From Pseudomonas simiae (GTDB lineage Bacteria > Pseudomonadota > Gammaproteobacteria > Pseudomonadales > Pseudomonadaceae), in assembly GCF_900111895.1 (NCBI RefSeq), contig NZ_FOKB01000013.1, forward strand, positions 1 through 64,000: a DNA stretch of 64,000 nt. Reading direction: 5' to 3'. Of the stretch, positions 18,550 to 26,985 are shown piece after piece (position 1 is the first letter of the stretch; the number at the start of each line of letters is the position of its first letter). The translations under genes were made by a program, and so were the position numbers. Below the pieces are notes generated by a model. The model was not told the origin of the DNA, did not search any database, and saw only the letters and a list, made by a program, of their open reading frames with translations.

Positions 18550-18606
18550 TTTTACGTTTAGGTAATCACGTTTCATGCCAACGTGCAGATGTGTAAAAAG
18601 ATTCAA

Positions 18607-18624
18607 GTTGGTTAGAATGCCAAC
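18607..18624. promoter_or_regulatory. Short inverted repeat before the TetR gene
   Basis: GTTGG (18607-18611) and CCAAC (18620-18624) form a dyad with an 8-base spacer about 20 bases before the TetR ATG. TetR-type proteins usually bind such dyads at their own promoters; the half-sites are short, so this is tentative. Confidence 0.35.
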
Positions 18625-18643
18625 CTGTCACTGAGGCCGTCCC

Positions 18644-19222
18644 ATGCGTTACTCACCCGACCACAAAGCCCAGACCCATCAACGTATCATCAAGGAAGCC
18701 TCCGTACGCTTTCGACGCGACGGCATCGGCGCGACTGGTTTACAGCCATTGATGAAGGCGCTGAACCTGACGCATGGTGGGTTTTATGCGCACTTCAAAT
18801 CCAAGGATGAGTTGGTGGAGAAGGCGCTGCAGGCGGCTGCGGCAGAGCTGGATGCTCATTGCGAAATGCTGTTCAGCCAGGAGCGGCCGCTGGAAGCCTT
18901 TATCGACAGTTACCTCTCGAAATGGCACATGACGTCTCCGGACCAAGGCTGCCCACTGCCTACCATGTCCTCCGAACTCGGCCTAAGGGGCCAGCACAGT
19001 ACAACGACGGACGCAGTACTCGACGCGCGGCTAAAGCAGATTGATACGGCTTTAGCGGATGGACGGAGTGATGAACAAAGCCTGGTGATGATGTCGACGC
19101 TGGTCGGAGCATTGGTGCTCGCCAGGAGTGTCGAAGATCCGGCATTGGCTATGCGAATCTTGGAGGTTGTGCGCGCGCGTTTGAAAACCCAGGTTTCAAC
19201 GCGTGAAAAAGCCGGTCAGTGA
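18644..19222 (+). CDS. TetR/AcrR family transcription regulator
   Basis: 192 residues. The N-terminal helix-turn-helix is clear (GATGLQPLMKALNLTHGGFYAHFKSKDEL, described in parts: GATGLQ near residue 27 and GGFYAHFKSKDEL near residue 46). The C-terminal domain resembles the group that often regulates reductases or efflux in response to electrophiles (NemR-like WHMTSPDQGCPLP with a Cys). No clear target gene is adjacent except possibly itself; it is divergent from the GntR operon. Confidence 0.85.
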   Translation: MRYSPDHKAQTHQRIIKEASVRFRRDGIGATGLQPLMKALNLTHGGFYAHFKSKDELVEKALQAAAAELDAHCEMLFSQERPLEAFIDSYLSKWHMTSPDQGCPLPTMSSELGLRGQHSTTTDAVLDARLKQIDTALADGRSDEQSLVMMSTLVGALVLARSVEDPALAMRILEVVRARLKTQVSTREKAGQ

Positions 19223-19230
19223 CCGGCTTT
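19208..19230. terminator. Bidirectional terminator between the TetR and comEA-like genes
   Basis: AAAGCCGGTC pairs with GACCGGCTTT around a 3-base loop, with A and T tracts on both sides. The TetR stop codon lies in the loop and the convergent comEA-like gene ends 10 bases beyond. Confidence 0.8.
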
Positions 19231-19240
19231 CTCGCCTGAC

Positions 19241-19573
19241 TTAATTGATCACCAGCCTTTCGCGGTTCTTCTCCAGCAAAGCCTTACCAATCCCCTTCAC
19301 TTCCAACAACTCATCTACCGCCGTGAACGGCCCATTGCTTTCGCGATACGCAACGATCGCCCTGGCCTTGGCAGCCCCGATGCCGAAGAGATCACGGCGC
19401 AGGGTTTCGGCATCAGCGGCGTTCAGGTTGACCTTGGCGGATTGCTCGGCCTTGGACATCTGAGTGGCGATAGGGGTTGGGGCTTCGGGCTTGATGGAAG
19501 GGGCTGCGGTGGTCGTAGCGGAGATGCTGGTGAGAAACGCGAAGATAAGGGCGCAGATGTAGGTGTTTTGCAT
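19241..19573 (-). CDS. ComEA-like helix-hairpin-helix DNA-binding protein
   Basis: 110 residues from the ATG at 19573 (GGAGCG upstream). A signal peptide covers residues 1-24 (ends TTTAAP), then a low-complexity linker, then two helix-hairpin-helix units: VNLNAADAETLRRDLFGIG and FTAVDELLEVKGIGKALLEK. This is the ComEA soluble form, exported and able to bind DNA. A comEA-like gene next to wbpM is the usual right border of the Pseudomonas O-antigen locus; here it is separated from wbpM by a 12-kb block. Confidence 0.88.
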   Translation of the reverse strand: MQNTYICALIFAFLTSISATTTAAPSIKPEAPTPIATQMSKAEQSAKVNLNAADAETLRRDLFGIGAAKARAIVAYRESNGPFTAVDELLEVKGIGKALLEKNRERLVIN

Positions 19574-20132
19574 TGGTGACGCTCCATGACATCGATGAGG
19601 GAAAAGCAGCTTTCCTAAGCTGCCTCCCAAACTTAGGTGATGTTGGGTAGGAGTCAAAAACGGGTGGGTTACAGAGTATGACCGCAACCCGCAAGGCCAG
19701 TGAGACGGCCTGCTCAGGCCTCGTCCATCCTGCATTTCCAGTTAAGGTCCCAAACAGGTAGAATTGCCGCCACTTATGGGCAGCCCGGCCGCAATGCGAA
19801 CTTAAACGCCGGTCGACACAGTGCAAGCCTCATCGGGTCGTTCACTATTAAATACACGGCAACTCACTGCGATGTTGCCGTTTGTTATGTATGCGATTCA
19901 ACGGTGGGGCGTTAGCGCTGGTTGCTTCTATCCGCTTTGAACTCTACTAAAAATGCCCCTCATCAGGGGTGTAGTCTGCGCGTTGAATGCGGTATGACGT
20001 TCGGCGTAATGACGACAGGAGATGTAAACGTACATGGGTATCAAAAGCTTCGGGCAGAGGTGCACCGCTCCCCACATGTCAGGGGATGAATTGAATCCTT
20101 GTGACGTCAACGTTGAGCGTGGTGCCTGACGC
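19574..20132 (+). other. Long leader/intergenic region upstream of the O-antigen plus-strand operon
   Basis: 559 bases with no convincing gene. It contains a JUMPStart/ops-like motif at 19906-19918 and a CCCCT/AGGGG hairpin at 19956-19969 just after it. An AT-rich TTCACTATTAAATAC segment at 19840-19854 could hold a -10 region. A long untranslated leader with an ops site is typical of O-antigen operons. Confidence 0.6.
19906..19918 (+). promoter_or_regulatory. JUMPStart/ops-like element (candidate RfaH recruitment site)
   Basis: GGGGCGTTAGCGC matches the enterobacterial JUMPStart end GGGGCGGTAGCGT at 11 of 13 positions, about 215 bases upstream of the first gene of the operon. In enterobacteria ops pauses RNA polymerase and recruits RfaH, which lets it read long sugar operons. 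No rfaH gene is in the window; the call rests on the match and position. Confidence 0.4.
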
Positions 20133-21122
20133 ATGTCTATTGTCACGCTGTCGAACCACAAGTCATTCACGGGTGAATCCGGCAAAAGCCTTCTGGAGTG
20201 TGCAAAGTCACAAGGTACCGTACTGGAATACAGCTGCCGTACCGGTCGTTGCGGCGTCTGCAAGGCCAACGTGCTCCAGGGTGATACAGAGGTGATGCAA
20301 CCAGAACTCGCCCTTACGGACGAAGAGCGTGCCAACGGCGCCATCCTGACGTGCTGCCGAGCAGCGTTGACTGATGTTGAACTGGATATCGAAGACTTGG
20401 GCTTGCTGGCCGACATCCAGATCAAAACCATGCCTTGCCGCCTCGATACACTGGAGCGCCTAGCGGACGACGTGGTACGGGTCGTCCTCAGGACACCGCC
20501 CAAAAGCGCGCTGTTCTACCTTCCTGGGCAGTACATCGACGTCATAGGCAAAGACGGTGTGCGCCGCAGTTATTCGATTGCCAACGCCGTACGCGAGGAT
20601 GCCAAGCTCGAACTGCATATCCGCCAAGTACCTGATGGAGTGATGAGCCAGTATTGGTTTGGTGAAGCCCAAGTCAATGACCTGCTGAGGCTGGAAGGCC
20701 CACTTGGCACCTTCTGCCTGCGTAACGCCAGCACTACAAACTTGGTGTTCATGGCGACAGGTACCGGGATCGCCCCCGTAAAGGCCATGCTCGAAGCCTT
20801 GGCGAGTACATCCGAACCCCTCATCGGCAAGCGCGTTTACGTTTATTGGGGGGGGCGTACGGAAAACGACTTGTACTGGCTCCCTGACTTCCCGACGCTG
20901 GGCATGACTTACCGCCCCGTGCTTTCACGCGCGGGTAAACACTGGCCAGGCGCCACCGGATACGTTCAACAGGCCGTCCTTGCAGAAAACCTTGACCTGG
21001 CCGATACCTCGGTCTATGCCTGTGGCTCTGAAGCCATGATCCATACGGCGCGCGAGATGCTGACACAGGCTGGCCTGCCCCTCAAACATTTCCATTCTGA
21101 TGCCTTTGTAAGCTCGAATTGA
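20133..21122 (+). CDS. ddhD: CDP-6-deoxy-4-hexulose-3-dehydrase reductase (E3, ferredoxin-flavin reductase)
   Basis: 329 residues. An N-terminal plant-type [2Fe-2S] domain uses Cys35, Cys40, Cys43 and Cys74 (SCRTGRCGVC). It is followed by an FAD domain with RRSYSIAN and a NAD domain with ATGTGIAPV and a C-terminal CGSEAMI segment. This is the AscD/DdhD reductase, which passes electrons from NAD(P)H to the dehydrase DdhC to remove the 3-OH of CDP-6-deoxy-4-keto-glucose. Its position right before ddhA-ddhB-ddhC supports this over a general ferredoxin reductase. Ribosome-binding site is weak. Confidence 0.92.
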   Translation: MSIVTLSNHKSFTGESGKSLLECAKSQGTVLEYSCRTGRCGVCKANVLQGDTEVMQPELALTDEERANGAILTCCRAALTDVELDIEDLGLLADIQIKTMPCRLDTLERLADDVVRVVLRTPPKSALFYLPGQYIDVIGKDGVRRSYSIANAVREDAKLELHIRQVPDGVMSQYWFGEAQVNDLLRLEGPLGTFCLRNASTTNLVFMATGTGIAPVKAMLEALASTSEPLIGKRVYVYWGGRTENDLYWLPDFPTLGMTYRPVLSRAGKHWPGATGYVQQAVLAENLDLADTSVYACGSEAMIHTAREMLTQAGLPLKHFHSDAFVSSN

Positions 21123-21134
21123 CCCGGAGACAGC

Positions 21135-21908
21135 ATGAAAGCAGTTATTTTGGCCGGTGGCCTGGGAACACGGCTAAGCGAAGAAACCAGCGTGCGCCCC
21201 AAACCCATGGTCGAGATCGGCGGCAAACCCATCCTCTGGCACATCCTGAAGATGTACTCCGCGCATGGCATCAATGACTTCATTATCTGCTGCGGCTACA
21301 AGGGCTATGTGATCAAGGAGTATTTTGCCAACTACTTCCTGCACATGTCCGACGTCACGTTCAACATGCGCGACAACACCATGAAAGTGCACGACCAACG
21401 TGCTGAAGACTGGAACATCACCCTGGTCGATACTGGCGACGAGTCCATGACTGGCGGTCGCCTGCGTCGTGTCGCCGACTACGTCAAGGACGAAGAAGCC
21501 TTTTGCTTCACTTATGGCGATGGTGTCAGCGATCTTGATATCAGCGCGACCCTGGCCTTTCACAAGGCACATGGCAAGGCGGCAACGCTCACCGCAACGT
21601 TCCCCCCCGGCCGTTTTGGCGCACTGGATATCCAGAAAGGCCAAGTGCTGAACTTCAAGGAAAAACCCAAAGGAGATGGCGCGCTGATCAACGGCGGCTT
21701 CTTCGTCTTGAGCCCCACGGTTCTCCAGTACCTGGAGGACGACAGCACAACCTGGGAACAAGAGCCGCTGATGAAGCTTGCAGCCGAGGGCCAACTCATG
21801 GCCTACGAACACCCGGGGTTCTGGCAACCTATGGATACGCTGCGTGACAAACACTACCTGGAAGATCTTTGGCAGTCTGGCAAAGCTCCCTGGAAATCCT
21901 GGGACTGA
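21135..21908 (+). CDS. rfbF: Glucose-1-phosphate cytidylyltransferase
   Basis: 257 residues (also called ddhA). The nucleotidyltransferase signature LAGGLGTRLSEETSVRPKP begins at residue 6; the product-binding FTYGDGVSD segment follows near residue 125. It makes CDP-D-glucose from CTP and glucose-1-phosphate, the first step to CDP-3,6-dideoxyhexoses. GGAGA lies just before the ATG, 12 bases after ddhD. Confidence 0.96.
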   Translation: MKAVILAGGLGTRLSEETSVRPKPMVEIGGKPILWHILKMYSAHGINDFIICCGYKGYVIKEYFANYFLHMSDVTFNMRDNTMKVHDQRAEDWNITLVDTGDESMTGGRLRRVADYVKDEEAFCFTYGDGVSDLDISATLAFHKAHGKAATLTATFPPGRFGALDIQKGQVLNFKEKPKGDGALINGGFFVLSPTVLQYLEDDSTTWEQEPLMKLAAEGQLMAYEHPGFWQPMDTLRDKHYLEDLWQSGKAPWKSWD

Positions 21909-21910
21909 AT

Positions 21911-22996
21911 ATGAAGTCGACCGTTTCTCCTACCTTCTGGCAAGGCAAAAGAGTCTTCCTGACCGGCCATACCGGGTTCAAAGGTAGCTGGCTGGCGCTA
22001 TGGCTAACGAGCATGGGCGCGCAGGTTAAGGGGTTTGCCCTGGCGCCACCGACACACCCTGCCCTGTTCGTCGAGGCCAAGGTGGCCCAAGGCATGGAGT
22101 CGGAGCAAGGCGATATTCGTGATCGCGCAGTAATCGCCCAAAGCATGGTGAGCTTCAACCCCGACGTGTTGATCCACATGGCGGCGCAGCCGTTGGTCCG
22201 TTTGTCCTATCGCGAACCCGTCGAGACCTACGCCACTAACGTAATGGGCACCCTGCATGTGCTGGAAGCCGCACGCCAATGCCCCAACCTGCGGGCTATC
22301 GTCAACGTCACCACCGACAAATGCTATGAAAACCGTGAGTGGGAATGGGGCTATCGTGAAGACGAACCCATGGGTGGTCACGACCCGTACAGCAACAGCA
22401 AAGGCTGCGTGGAGCTGATCACCAGCGCCTACCGCAAGTCATTTTTCAATGACCCGCAAGGTGCTGCGTTGGCGTCCGGCAGGGCCGGCAATGTGATTGG
22501 CGGCGGCGATTGGGCGGAAGACCGGCTGATACCTGATATTCTCGGTGCCTTCGAGAAGGGTCAGCCCGTCACGATACGCAATCCGAAGTCCACCCGGCCG
22601 TGGCAACACGTGCTGGAGCCGCTGAGCGGTTACCTTGTGTTGGCACAACATCTCTGGACCCATGGGCATCGTTTTGCCCAGGGCTGGAATTTCGGTCCCA
22701 AGGATGAAGATGCACGCCCTGTGGAGTGGATCATCGATCACATGGTACAGGCTTGGGGTACAGGTGCCCGTTGGCAACTGGACCAGGACCCGCAACCGCA
22801 TGAGGCCAACTACCTCAAGCTAGATATTTCCAAGGCGCGCGCCCACTTGCACTGGGCCCCCAGCTGGAACCTCGAAACCACGCTCGCCCGGATTGTTACC
22901 TGGCATCGTGCCTGGTTGAGCGGCAACGACATGCAGGCCCTTTGCCTGGAAGAAATCAATGCCTACATGCTCGCCATGCATGCCAGCAGCAACTAA
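21911..22996 (+). CDS. rfbG: CDP-glucose 4,6-dehydratase
   Basis: 361 residues from the ATG at 21911, 2 bases after the rfbF stop (also called ddhB). Short-chain dehydrogenase fold: a GHTGFKGSW Rossmann motif near residue 17, the Thr-Thr-Asp of VNVTTDKCYENRE, and YSNSKGCVE with the catalytic Tyr/Lys. It forms CDP-4-keto-6-deoxyglucose. No strong ribosome-binding site, so translation is probably coupled to rfbF. Confidence 0.95.
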   Translation: MKSTVSPTFWQGKRVFLTGHTGFKGSWLALWLTSMGAQVKGFALAPPTHPALFVEAKVAQGMESEQGDIRDRAVIAQSMVSFNPDVLIHMAAQPLVRLSYREPVETYATNVMGTLHVLEAARQCPNLRAIVNVTTDKCYENREWEWGYREDEPMGGHDPYSNSKGCVELITSAYRKSFFNDPQGAALASGRAGNVIGGGDWAEDRLIPDILGAFEKGQPVTIRNPKSTRPWQHVLEPLSGYLVLAQHLWTHGHRFAQGWNFGPKDEDARPVEWIIDHMVQAWGTGARWQLDQDPQPHEANYLKLDISKARAHLHWAPSWNLETTLARIVTWHRAWLSGNDMQALCLEEINAYMLAMHASSN

Positions 22997-23020
22997 CTCT
23001 ATTTTTTAGCAGGATTTTTC

Positions 23021-24334
23021 ATGACACCCGATATGCTCCGCCAGGAAATCAGCAAGCTCGTCGAGCAGTACGCCAACATTGCATTGGCGAGCAAGCCGTT
23101 CGTGGCCGGCGAAACTGTCATTCCACCGTCCGGCAAAGTGATCGGTGCGCGGGAGTTGCAGTTGATGGTCGAGGCCTCCCTGGATGGATGGCTGACCACT
23201 GGCCGTTTCAATGCCGAATTCGAGAAAAAGCTCGCTGAGTTCATCGGTGTCAAATTCCTACTGTCGGTCAACTCCGGCTCTTCCGCCAACCTGGTTGCCT
23301 TCAGCACCCTGACCTCACCCAAACTCGGTGAGCGCGCGATCAAGAAAGGCGATGAAGTGATTGGCGTGGCTGCGGGCTTCCCGACCACGGTCAACCCCAT
23401 CGTTCAATTCGGCGCGATCCCGGTGTTCGTTGACGTTGACATGGCCACCCACAACATCAACGCCGACCTGATCGAAGCGGCCATCACGCCAAAAACCAAG
23501 GCAATCATGCTTGCCCACACCCTGGGCAACCCATTCAACCTGGGCAAGGTCAAAGCCCTGTGCGAAAAGTACAACCTGTGGCTGGTGGAGGACTGCTGTG
23601 ATGCCTTGGGTGCAACCTATGACGGTAAGCTGGTAGGCACTTTCGGTGACATCGCCACCCTCAGCTTCTACCCCGCGCACCACATCACCATGGGCGAAGG
23701 TGGTGCAGTGTTCACCAACAACCCGATGCTCAAGGTGATTGCCGAGTCGTTCCGCGACTGGGGCCGCGATTGCTACTGCGCACCGGGTTGTGACAACACC
23801 TGCGGCGACCGTTTCGGCCAGCAATATGGCAGCTTGCCCCAAGGTTATGACCACAAGTACGTGTACGCGCATTTGGGCTACAACCTGAAAATCACCGACA
23901 TGCAAGCCGCCTGCGGCCTGGCCCAGCTCGAACGCGCCCAGGACTTCATCGATACGCGCAAGCGCAACTTCGCGCTGCTCAAGGAGCGCTTGTCCAGCCT
24001 GTCCGAATTCCTCGAAATTGCCGAGGCAACCCCTAACAGCGACCCATCGTGGTTCGGTTTCCCGGTGACGCTCAAGGAAAGCAGCGGGGTCAAACGAGTC
24101 GACCTGCTCAAGTACCTTGACCAGCACAAAATCGGCACGCGCCTGCTATTCGCCGGCAACCTGACACGCCAGCCTTACTTCCAGAACCTGGAGTACCGTG
24201 TGGTTGGCGAACTGACGAATACCGACCGCACCATGAATCAGACCTTCTGGCTCGGTGTACAGCCTTCGTTGGGCCAGGAACATTTCGATTTTGTGGGTGA
24301 AAAGCTGGAAGAGTTTTTCGGGATCGGTTTCTAA
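23021..24334 (+). CDS. rfbH: CDP-4-keto-6-deoxyglucose 3-dehydrase (E1, PMP-dependent)
   Basis: 437 residues (also called ddhC). Aminotransferase fold, but the PLP lysine is replaced by His220 (FYPAHHITMGEGG), the hallmark of the E1 dehydrase, which uses PMP to remove the C3 hydroxyl. The iron-sulfur ligands fit the E1 pattern C-x57-C-x-C-x7-C exactly: Cys193, Cys251, Cys253, Cys261. With DdhD it makes CDP-3,6-dideoxy-4-keto-glucose. An AGGA site precedes the ATG. Confidence 0.96.
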   Translation: MTPDMLRQEISKLVEQYANIALASKPFVAGETVIPPSGKVIGARELQLMVEASLDGWLTTGRFNAEFEKKLAEFIGVKFLLSVNSGSSANLVAFSTLTSPKLGERAIKKGDEVIGVAAGFPTTVNPIVQFGAIPVFVDVDMATHNINADLIEAAITPKTKAIMLAHTLGNPFNLGKVKALCEKYNLWLVEDCCDALGATYDGKLVGTFGDIATLSFYPAHHITMGEGGAVFTNNPMLKVIAESFRDWGRDCYCAPGCDNTCGDRFGQQYGSLPQGYDHKYVYAHLGYNLKITDMQAACGLAQLERAQDFIDTRKRNFALLKERLSSLSEFLEIAEATPNSDPSWFGFPVTLKESSGVKRVDLLKYLDQHKIGTRLLFAGNLTRQPYFQNLEYRVVGELTNTDRTMNQTFWLGVQPSLGQEHFDFVGEKLEEFFGIGF

Positions 24335-24337
24335 ACA

Positions 24338-26053
24338 ATGAAAGCATCAGATGCGGTAGCGTTGGTTCTTGCGCAGAACAAGGTTCTGTATGGTTATGAG
24401 TTGATCGGCGGAATGATCACGCACCTGGTTGACAGCATCAATCAGTTGGGCAAGACCAAGCTGGTCTCGGTTCACCATGAACAAGGGGCCGCGTTTGCTG
24501 CATCCGCAGTTTCCCGCGCCACACATCACGAAGTGCTCGGCGTCGCCCTGGGCACAAGTGGTCCCGGCGCCACCAACCTGATCACCGGCATCGCCGATTG
24601 CTGGCTTGATAGCCATCCGTGTCTTTTCTTGACGGGCCAGGTCAACACCTACGAACTCAAGGGCGAGAGAAATATCCGCCAACAGGGTTTCCAGGAGCTG
24701 GATAGCGTGGCGCTGGTCAGCAGTATTACCAAGTACGCCTATCAGGTCAGGCATGTAGACGAGTTGCTTCCGTGCTTACAAAAGGCTATCGACCTCGCCA
24801 GGGAAGGACGACCAGGCCCGGTACTGCTGGATATCCCGATGGATATTCAGCGAACCGACATCGATGATGCCGCGGTCAGCGCGTTTTTGTTGCCTTGCGC
24901 GCAACAGATTGCAGCGCCACTGCAAGCAGCCGACCTCGAGACGATCAGCAATGCACTGGCTTGCGCTCGGAACCCGTTGATCCTGCTGGGCGGGGGGGCC
25001 GTCAACACGCCTAACTTCGCACATTGGCTCAATCAGTTGGAGACGTCTGGTATCCCTTACGTAGCCAGCTTGAAAGGGGCTGAAAAGATCCCGGCGAGCG
25101 CCAATTACCTGGGCATGCTCGGCGCTTATGGAACGCGTGCAGCCAATCATGCCGTGCAGAATTGCGACTTTCTGCTGGTACTGGGCAGCCGCCTGGATGT
25201 TCGGCAAACCGGTGCCAAACCCGAGGACTTCGCCCGCAAAGCCAAGGTTTTCCAGATCGACCTGATGGAAGGGCAACTGAACAACCGCGTTAAGGCGCAC
25301 GCCTCCTACGTGATGGAACTGAACACCTTCTTCGCAGACTTCCCCCTTTGCGAAGTGCAAGAAAACGCGGCATGGGCTGCCTGGGCTGCTGATTTGCGAG
25401 CTGATTTCGATCAGAGCTTTGTCGATGAATACACTGATTGGTCAGTGAGCCCCTTCGTCATCTGCTCAACCCTTGGCGCTTTGACCAAAGGGCATGGTGT
25501 CGATTTCGTCGCCGACGTCGGCAACAATCAGATGTGGGCAGCACACACGTTGCGATTGAGCCCTGGCCAATCCATGCACCACTCAGGTGGCCTGGGCACC
25601 ATGGGGTTCGCGATCCCCGCGGCCATTGGCGCCTGCAATGCAGGCAACAAACCTGTCATTGTCATAACAGGTGACGGGGGCGCCCAGCTCAATATCCAGG
25701 AACTGGATATCATCGCCCGCGATCAACTGCCCGTCTTGATCATTGTGCTTAACAATCACTCTCTGGGAATGGTCCGCGGGTTCCAGGAAATGTATTTCGA
25801 AGGCCGTAACTCGTCGACCTACTGGAACGGCTACACCTCACAGTTCAAAGCCATTGGTGAGGCTTACGGCATCAGCTCCACGGTCGTGGGCACCCATGAG
25901 GAATTTGCGGCGCAGGTCGGGATGTTTATTGAATCACCCCGTCCCGCACTGATCGAACTGATGATGCCCGACGCCCGAGAATGCCGTCCTCGGCTGGAAT
26001 TTGGCCGCTCGATTGATCAGCAGTTGCCTGAAAAAACGCGGACAGCACGCTGA
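24338..26053 (+). CDS. Thiamine-diphosphate enzyme, YerE-like (C-C bond forming on a CDP-sugar)
   Basis: 571 residues with the acetolactate-synthase fold: N-terminal domain with HHEQGAAFAA carrying the cofactor-activating Glu, a middle domain, and the C-terminal TPP motif beginning ITGDGGAQLN and ending in LNNHSLGM. By fold alone it could be an acetolactate synthase. No small ilvH-type regulatory subunit is nearby, and it sits 3 bases behind rfbH and overlaps the next reductase gene, which points to YerE. YerE of Yersinia decarboxylates pyruvate and adds the two-carbon unit to C4 of CDP-3,6-dideoxy-4-keto-glucose. Donor and stereochemistry are not readable from sequence. Confidence 0.8.
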   Translation: MKASDAVALVLAQNKVLYGYELIGGMITHLVDSINQLGKTKLVSVHHEQGAAFAASAVSRATHHEVLGVALGTSGPGATNLITGIADCWLDSHPCLFLTGQVNTYELKGERNIRQQGFQELDSVALVSSITKYAYQVRHVDELLPCLQKAIDLAREGRPGPVLLDIPMDIQRTDIDDAAVSAFLLPCAQQIAAPLQAADLETISNALACARNPLILLGGGAVNTPNFAHWLNQLETSGIPYVASLKGAEKIPASANYLGMLGAYGTRAANHAVQNCDFLLVLGSRLDVRQTGAKPEDFARKAKVFQIDLMEGQLNNRVKAHASYVMELNTFFADFPLCEVQENAAWAAWAADLRADFDQSFVDEYTDWSVSPFVICSTLGALTKGHGVDFVADVGNNQMWAAHTLRLSPGQSMHHSGGLGTMGFAIPAAIGACNAGNKPVIVITGDGGAQLNIQELDIIARDQLPVLIIVLNNHSLGMVRGFQEMYFEGRNSSTYWNGYTSQFKAIGEAYGISSTVVGTHEEFAAQVGMFIESPRPALIELMMPDARECRPRLEFGRSIDQQLPEKTRTAR

Positions 26054-26985
26054 TGCACATCGCAATATTCGGCGCGAACAGCCAAATTGCCCAGGACCTG
26101 ACCCGTTCACTCGCCGCAGCTCGAACGTTCGACCTGAGCCTGTTCGTGCGGGACAAAAACAAACTCGACACATCGGCATTGATACCCACAGGACAACGAA
26201 GTATCAAAATCTTTGAATACGCCGATTTCGATCGCAACACTGCGTTCGATGCAATCATTAACTTTGTAGGGGTCGGTGACCCTGCAGTGGCATCGAAAAT
26301 GGGGTCTGCCATTTTCGATATCACCTATGAGTATGACAAACTCGCACTCGACTATCTCAAAGCCAACAACAAGTGCCGCTATATATTTCTGAGCAGTGGT
26401 GCAGCTTATGGCGGTGATTTCGAAACCCCCGCGCAAGCCCAGACACTCGCCACGTTTGACATAAACAATTTGAAAACAACGGATTGGTACGCTGTCGCAA
26501 AGTTTTATGCCGAGACGAGGCACCGAGCGCTTCAGGGTCTTAGCATTGTGGATATCCGGGTATTCAACTACTTCAGTCACACACAAGACTTGAGTGCACG
26601 TTACTTCATGACCGACGCTGTCCGCGCAATCAAGGACAACACCGTACTGACGACGTCTCCCGCCAACATGTTTCGTGACTACATAACCCCTTTGGACTTT
26701 TACACGCTGATATCCAAGGCATTGGCCTTCAATGGCGACCTCAATATAGCTGTCGATTGCTATACCAAAGCCCCAGCCGACAAGTTCTCAATACTCGACC
26801 ATCTTCAGAGTAATTTCGGCCTGCAATACACCACCGAAAAAGCCACCCAACACATTAATGCTACCGGCGCAAAGCAGCACTATTACTCCGAAAACAGAAT
26901 GGCATCGACATTGGGCTACACCCCACATTTCAATTCCATTGAAGGATTGACTCATGAAATCGAAAGATGTCAATTCATCAAATGA
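26053..26985 (+). CDS. Short-chain dehydrogenase/epimerase, candidate YerF-type reductase
   Basis: 310 residues of the extended SDR family: N-terminal GANSQIAQDL cofactor loop, LSSGAAYGG with the Ser, and the catalytic YAVAK. The start overlaps the upstream stop (TGATG). In Yersinia the gene after yerE encodes YerF, which reduces the acetyl side chain to the 1-hydroxyethyl group of yersiniose; position and family make the same role likely. It could instead reduce or epimerise another sugar. Base composition is more AT-rich than the ddh genes. Confidence 0.75.
   Translation: MHIAIFGANSQIAQDLTRSLAAARTFDLSLFVRDKNKLDTSALIPTGQRSIKIFEYADFDRNTAFDAIINFVGVGDPAVASKMGSAIFDITYEYDKLALDYLKANNKCRYIFLSSGAAYGGDFETPAQAQTLATFDINNLKTTDWYAVAKFYAETRHRALQGLSIVDIRVFNYFSHTQDLSARYFMTDAVRAIKDNTVLTTSPANMFRDYITPLDFYTLISKALAFNGDLNIAVDCYTKAPADKFSILDHLQSNFGLQYTTEKATQHINATGAKQHYYSENRMASTLGYTPHFNSIEGLTHEIERCQFIK

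Noticed and set aside
24338..26053. Acetolactate synthase large subunit (ilvB) for branched-chain amino acids
   Set aside because: No ilvH-type small subunit or ilvC follows; the gene is embedded between rfbH and an SDR gene in a sugar operon.
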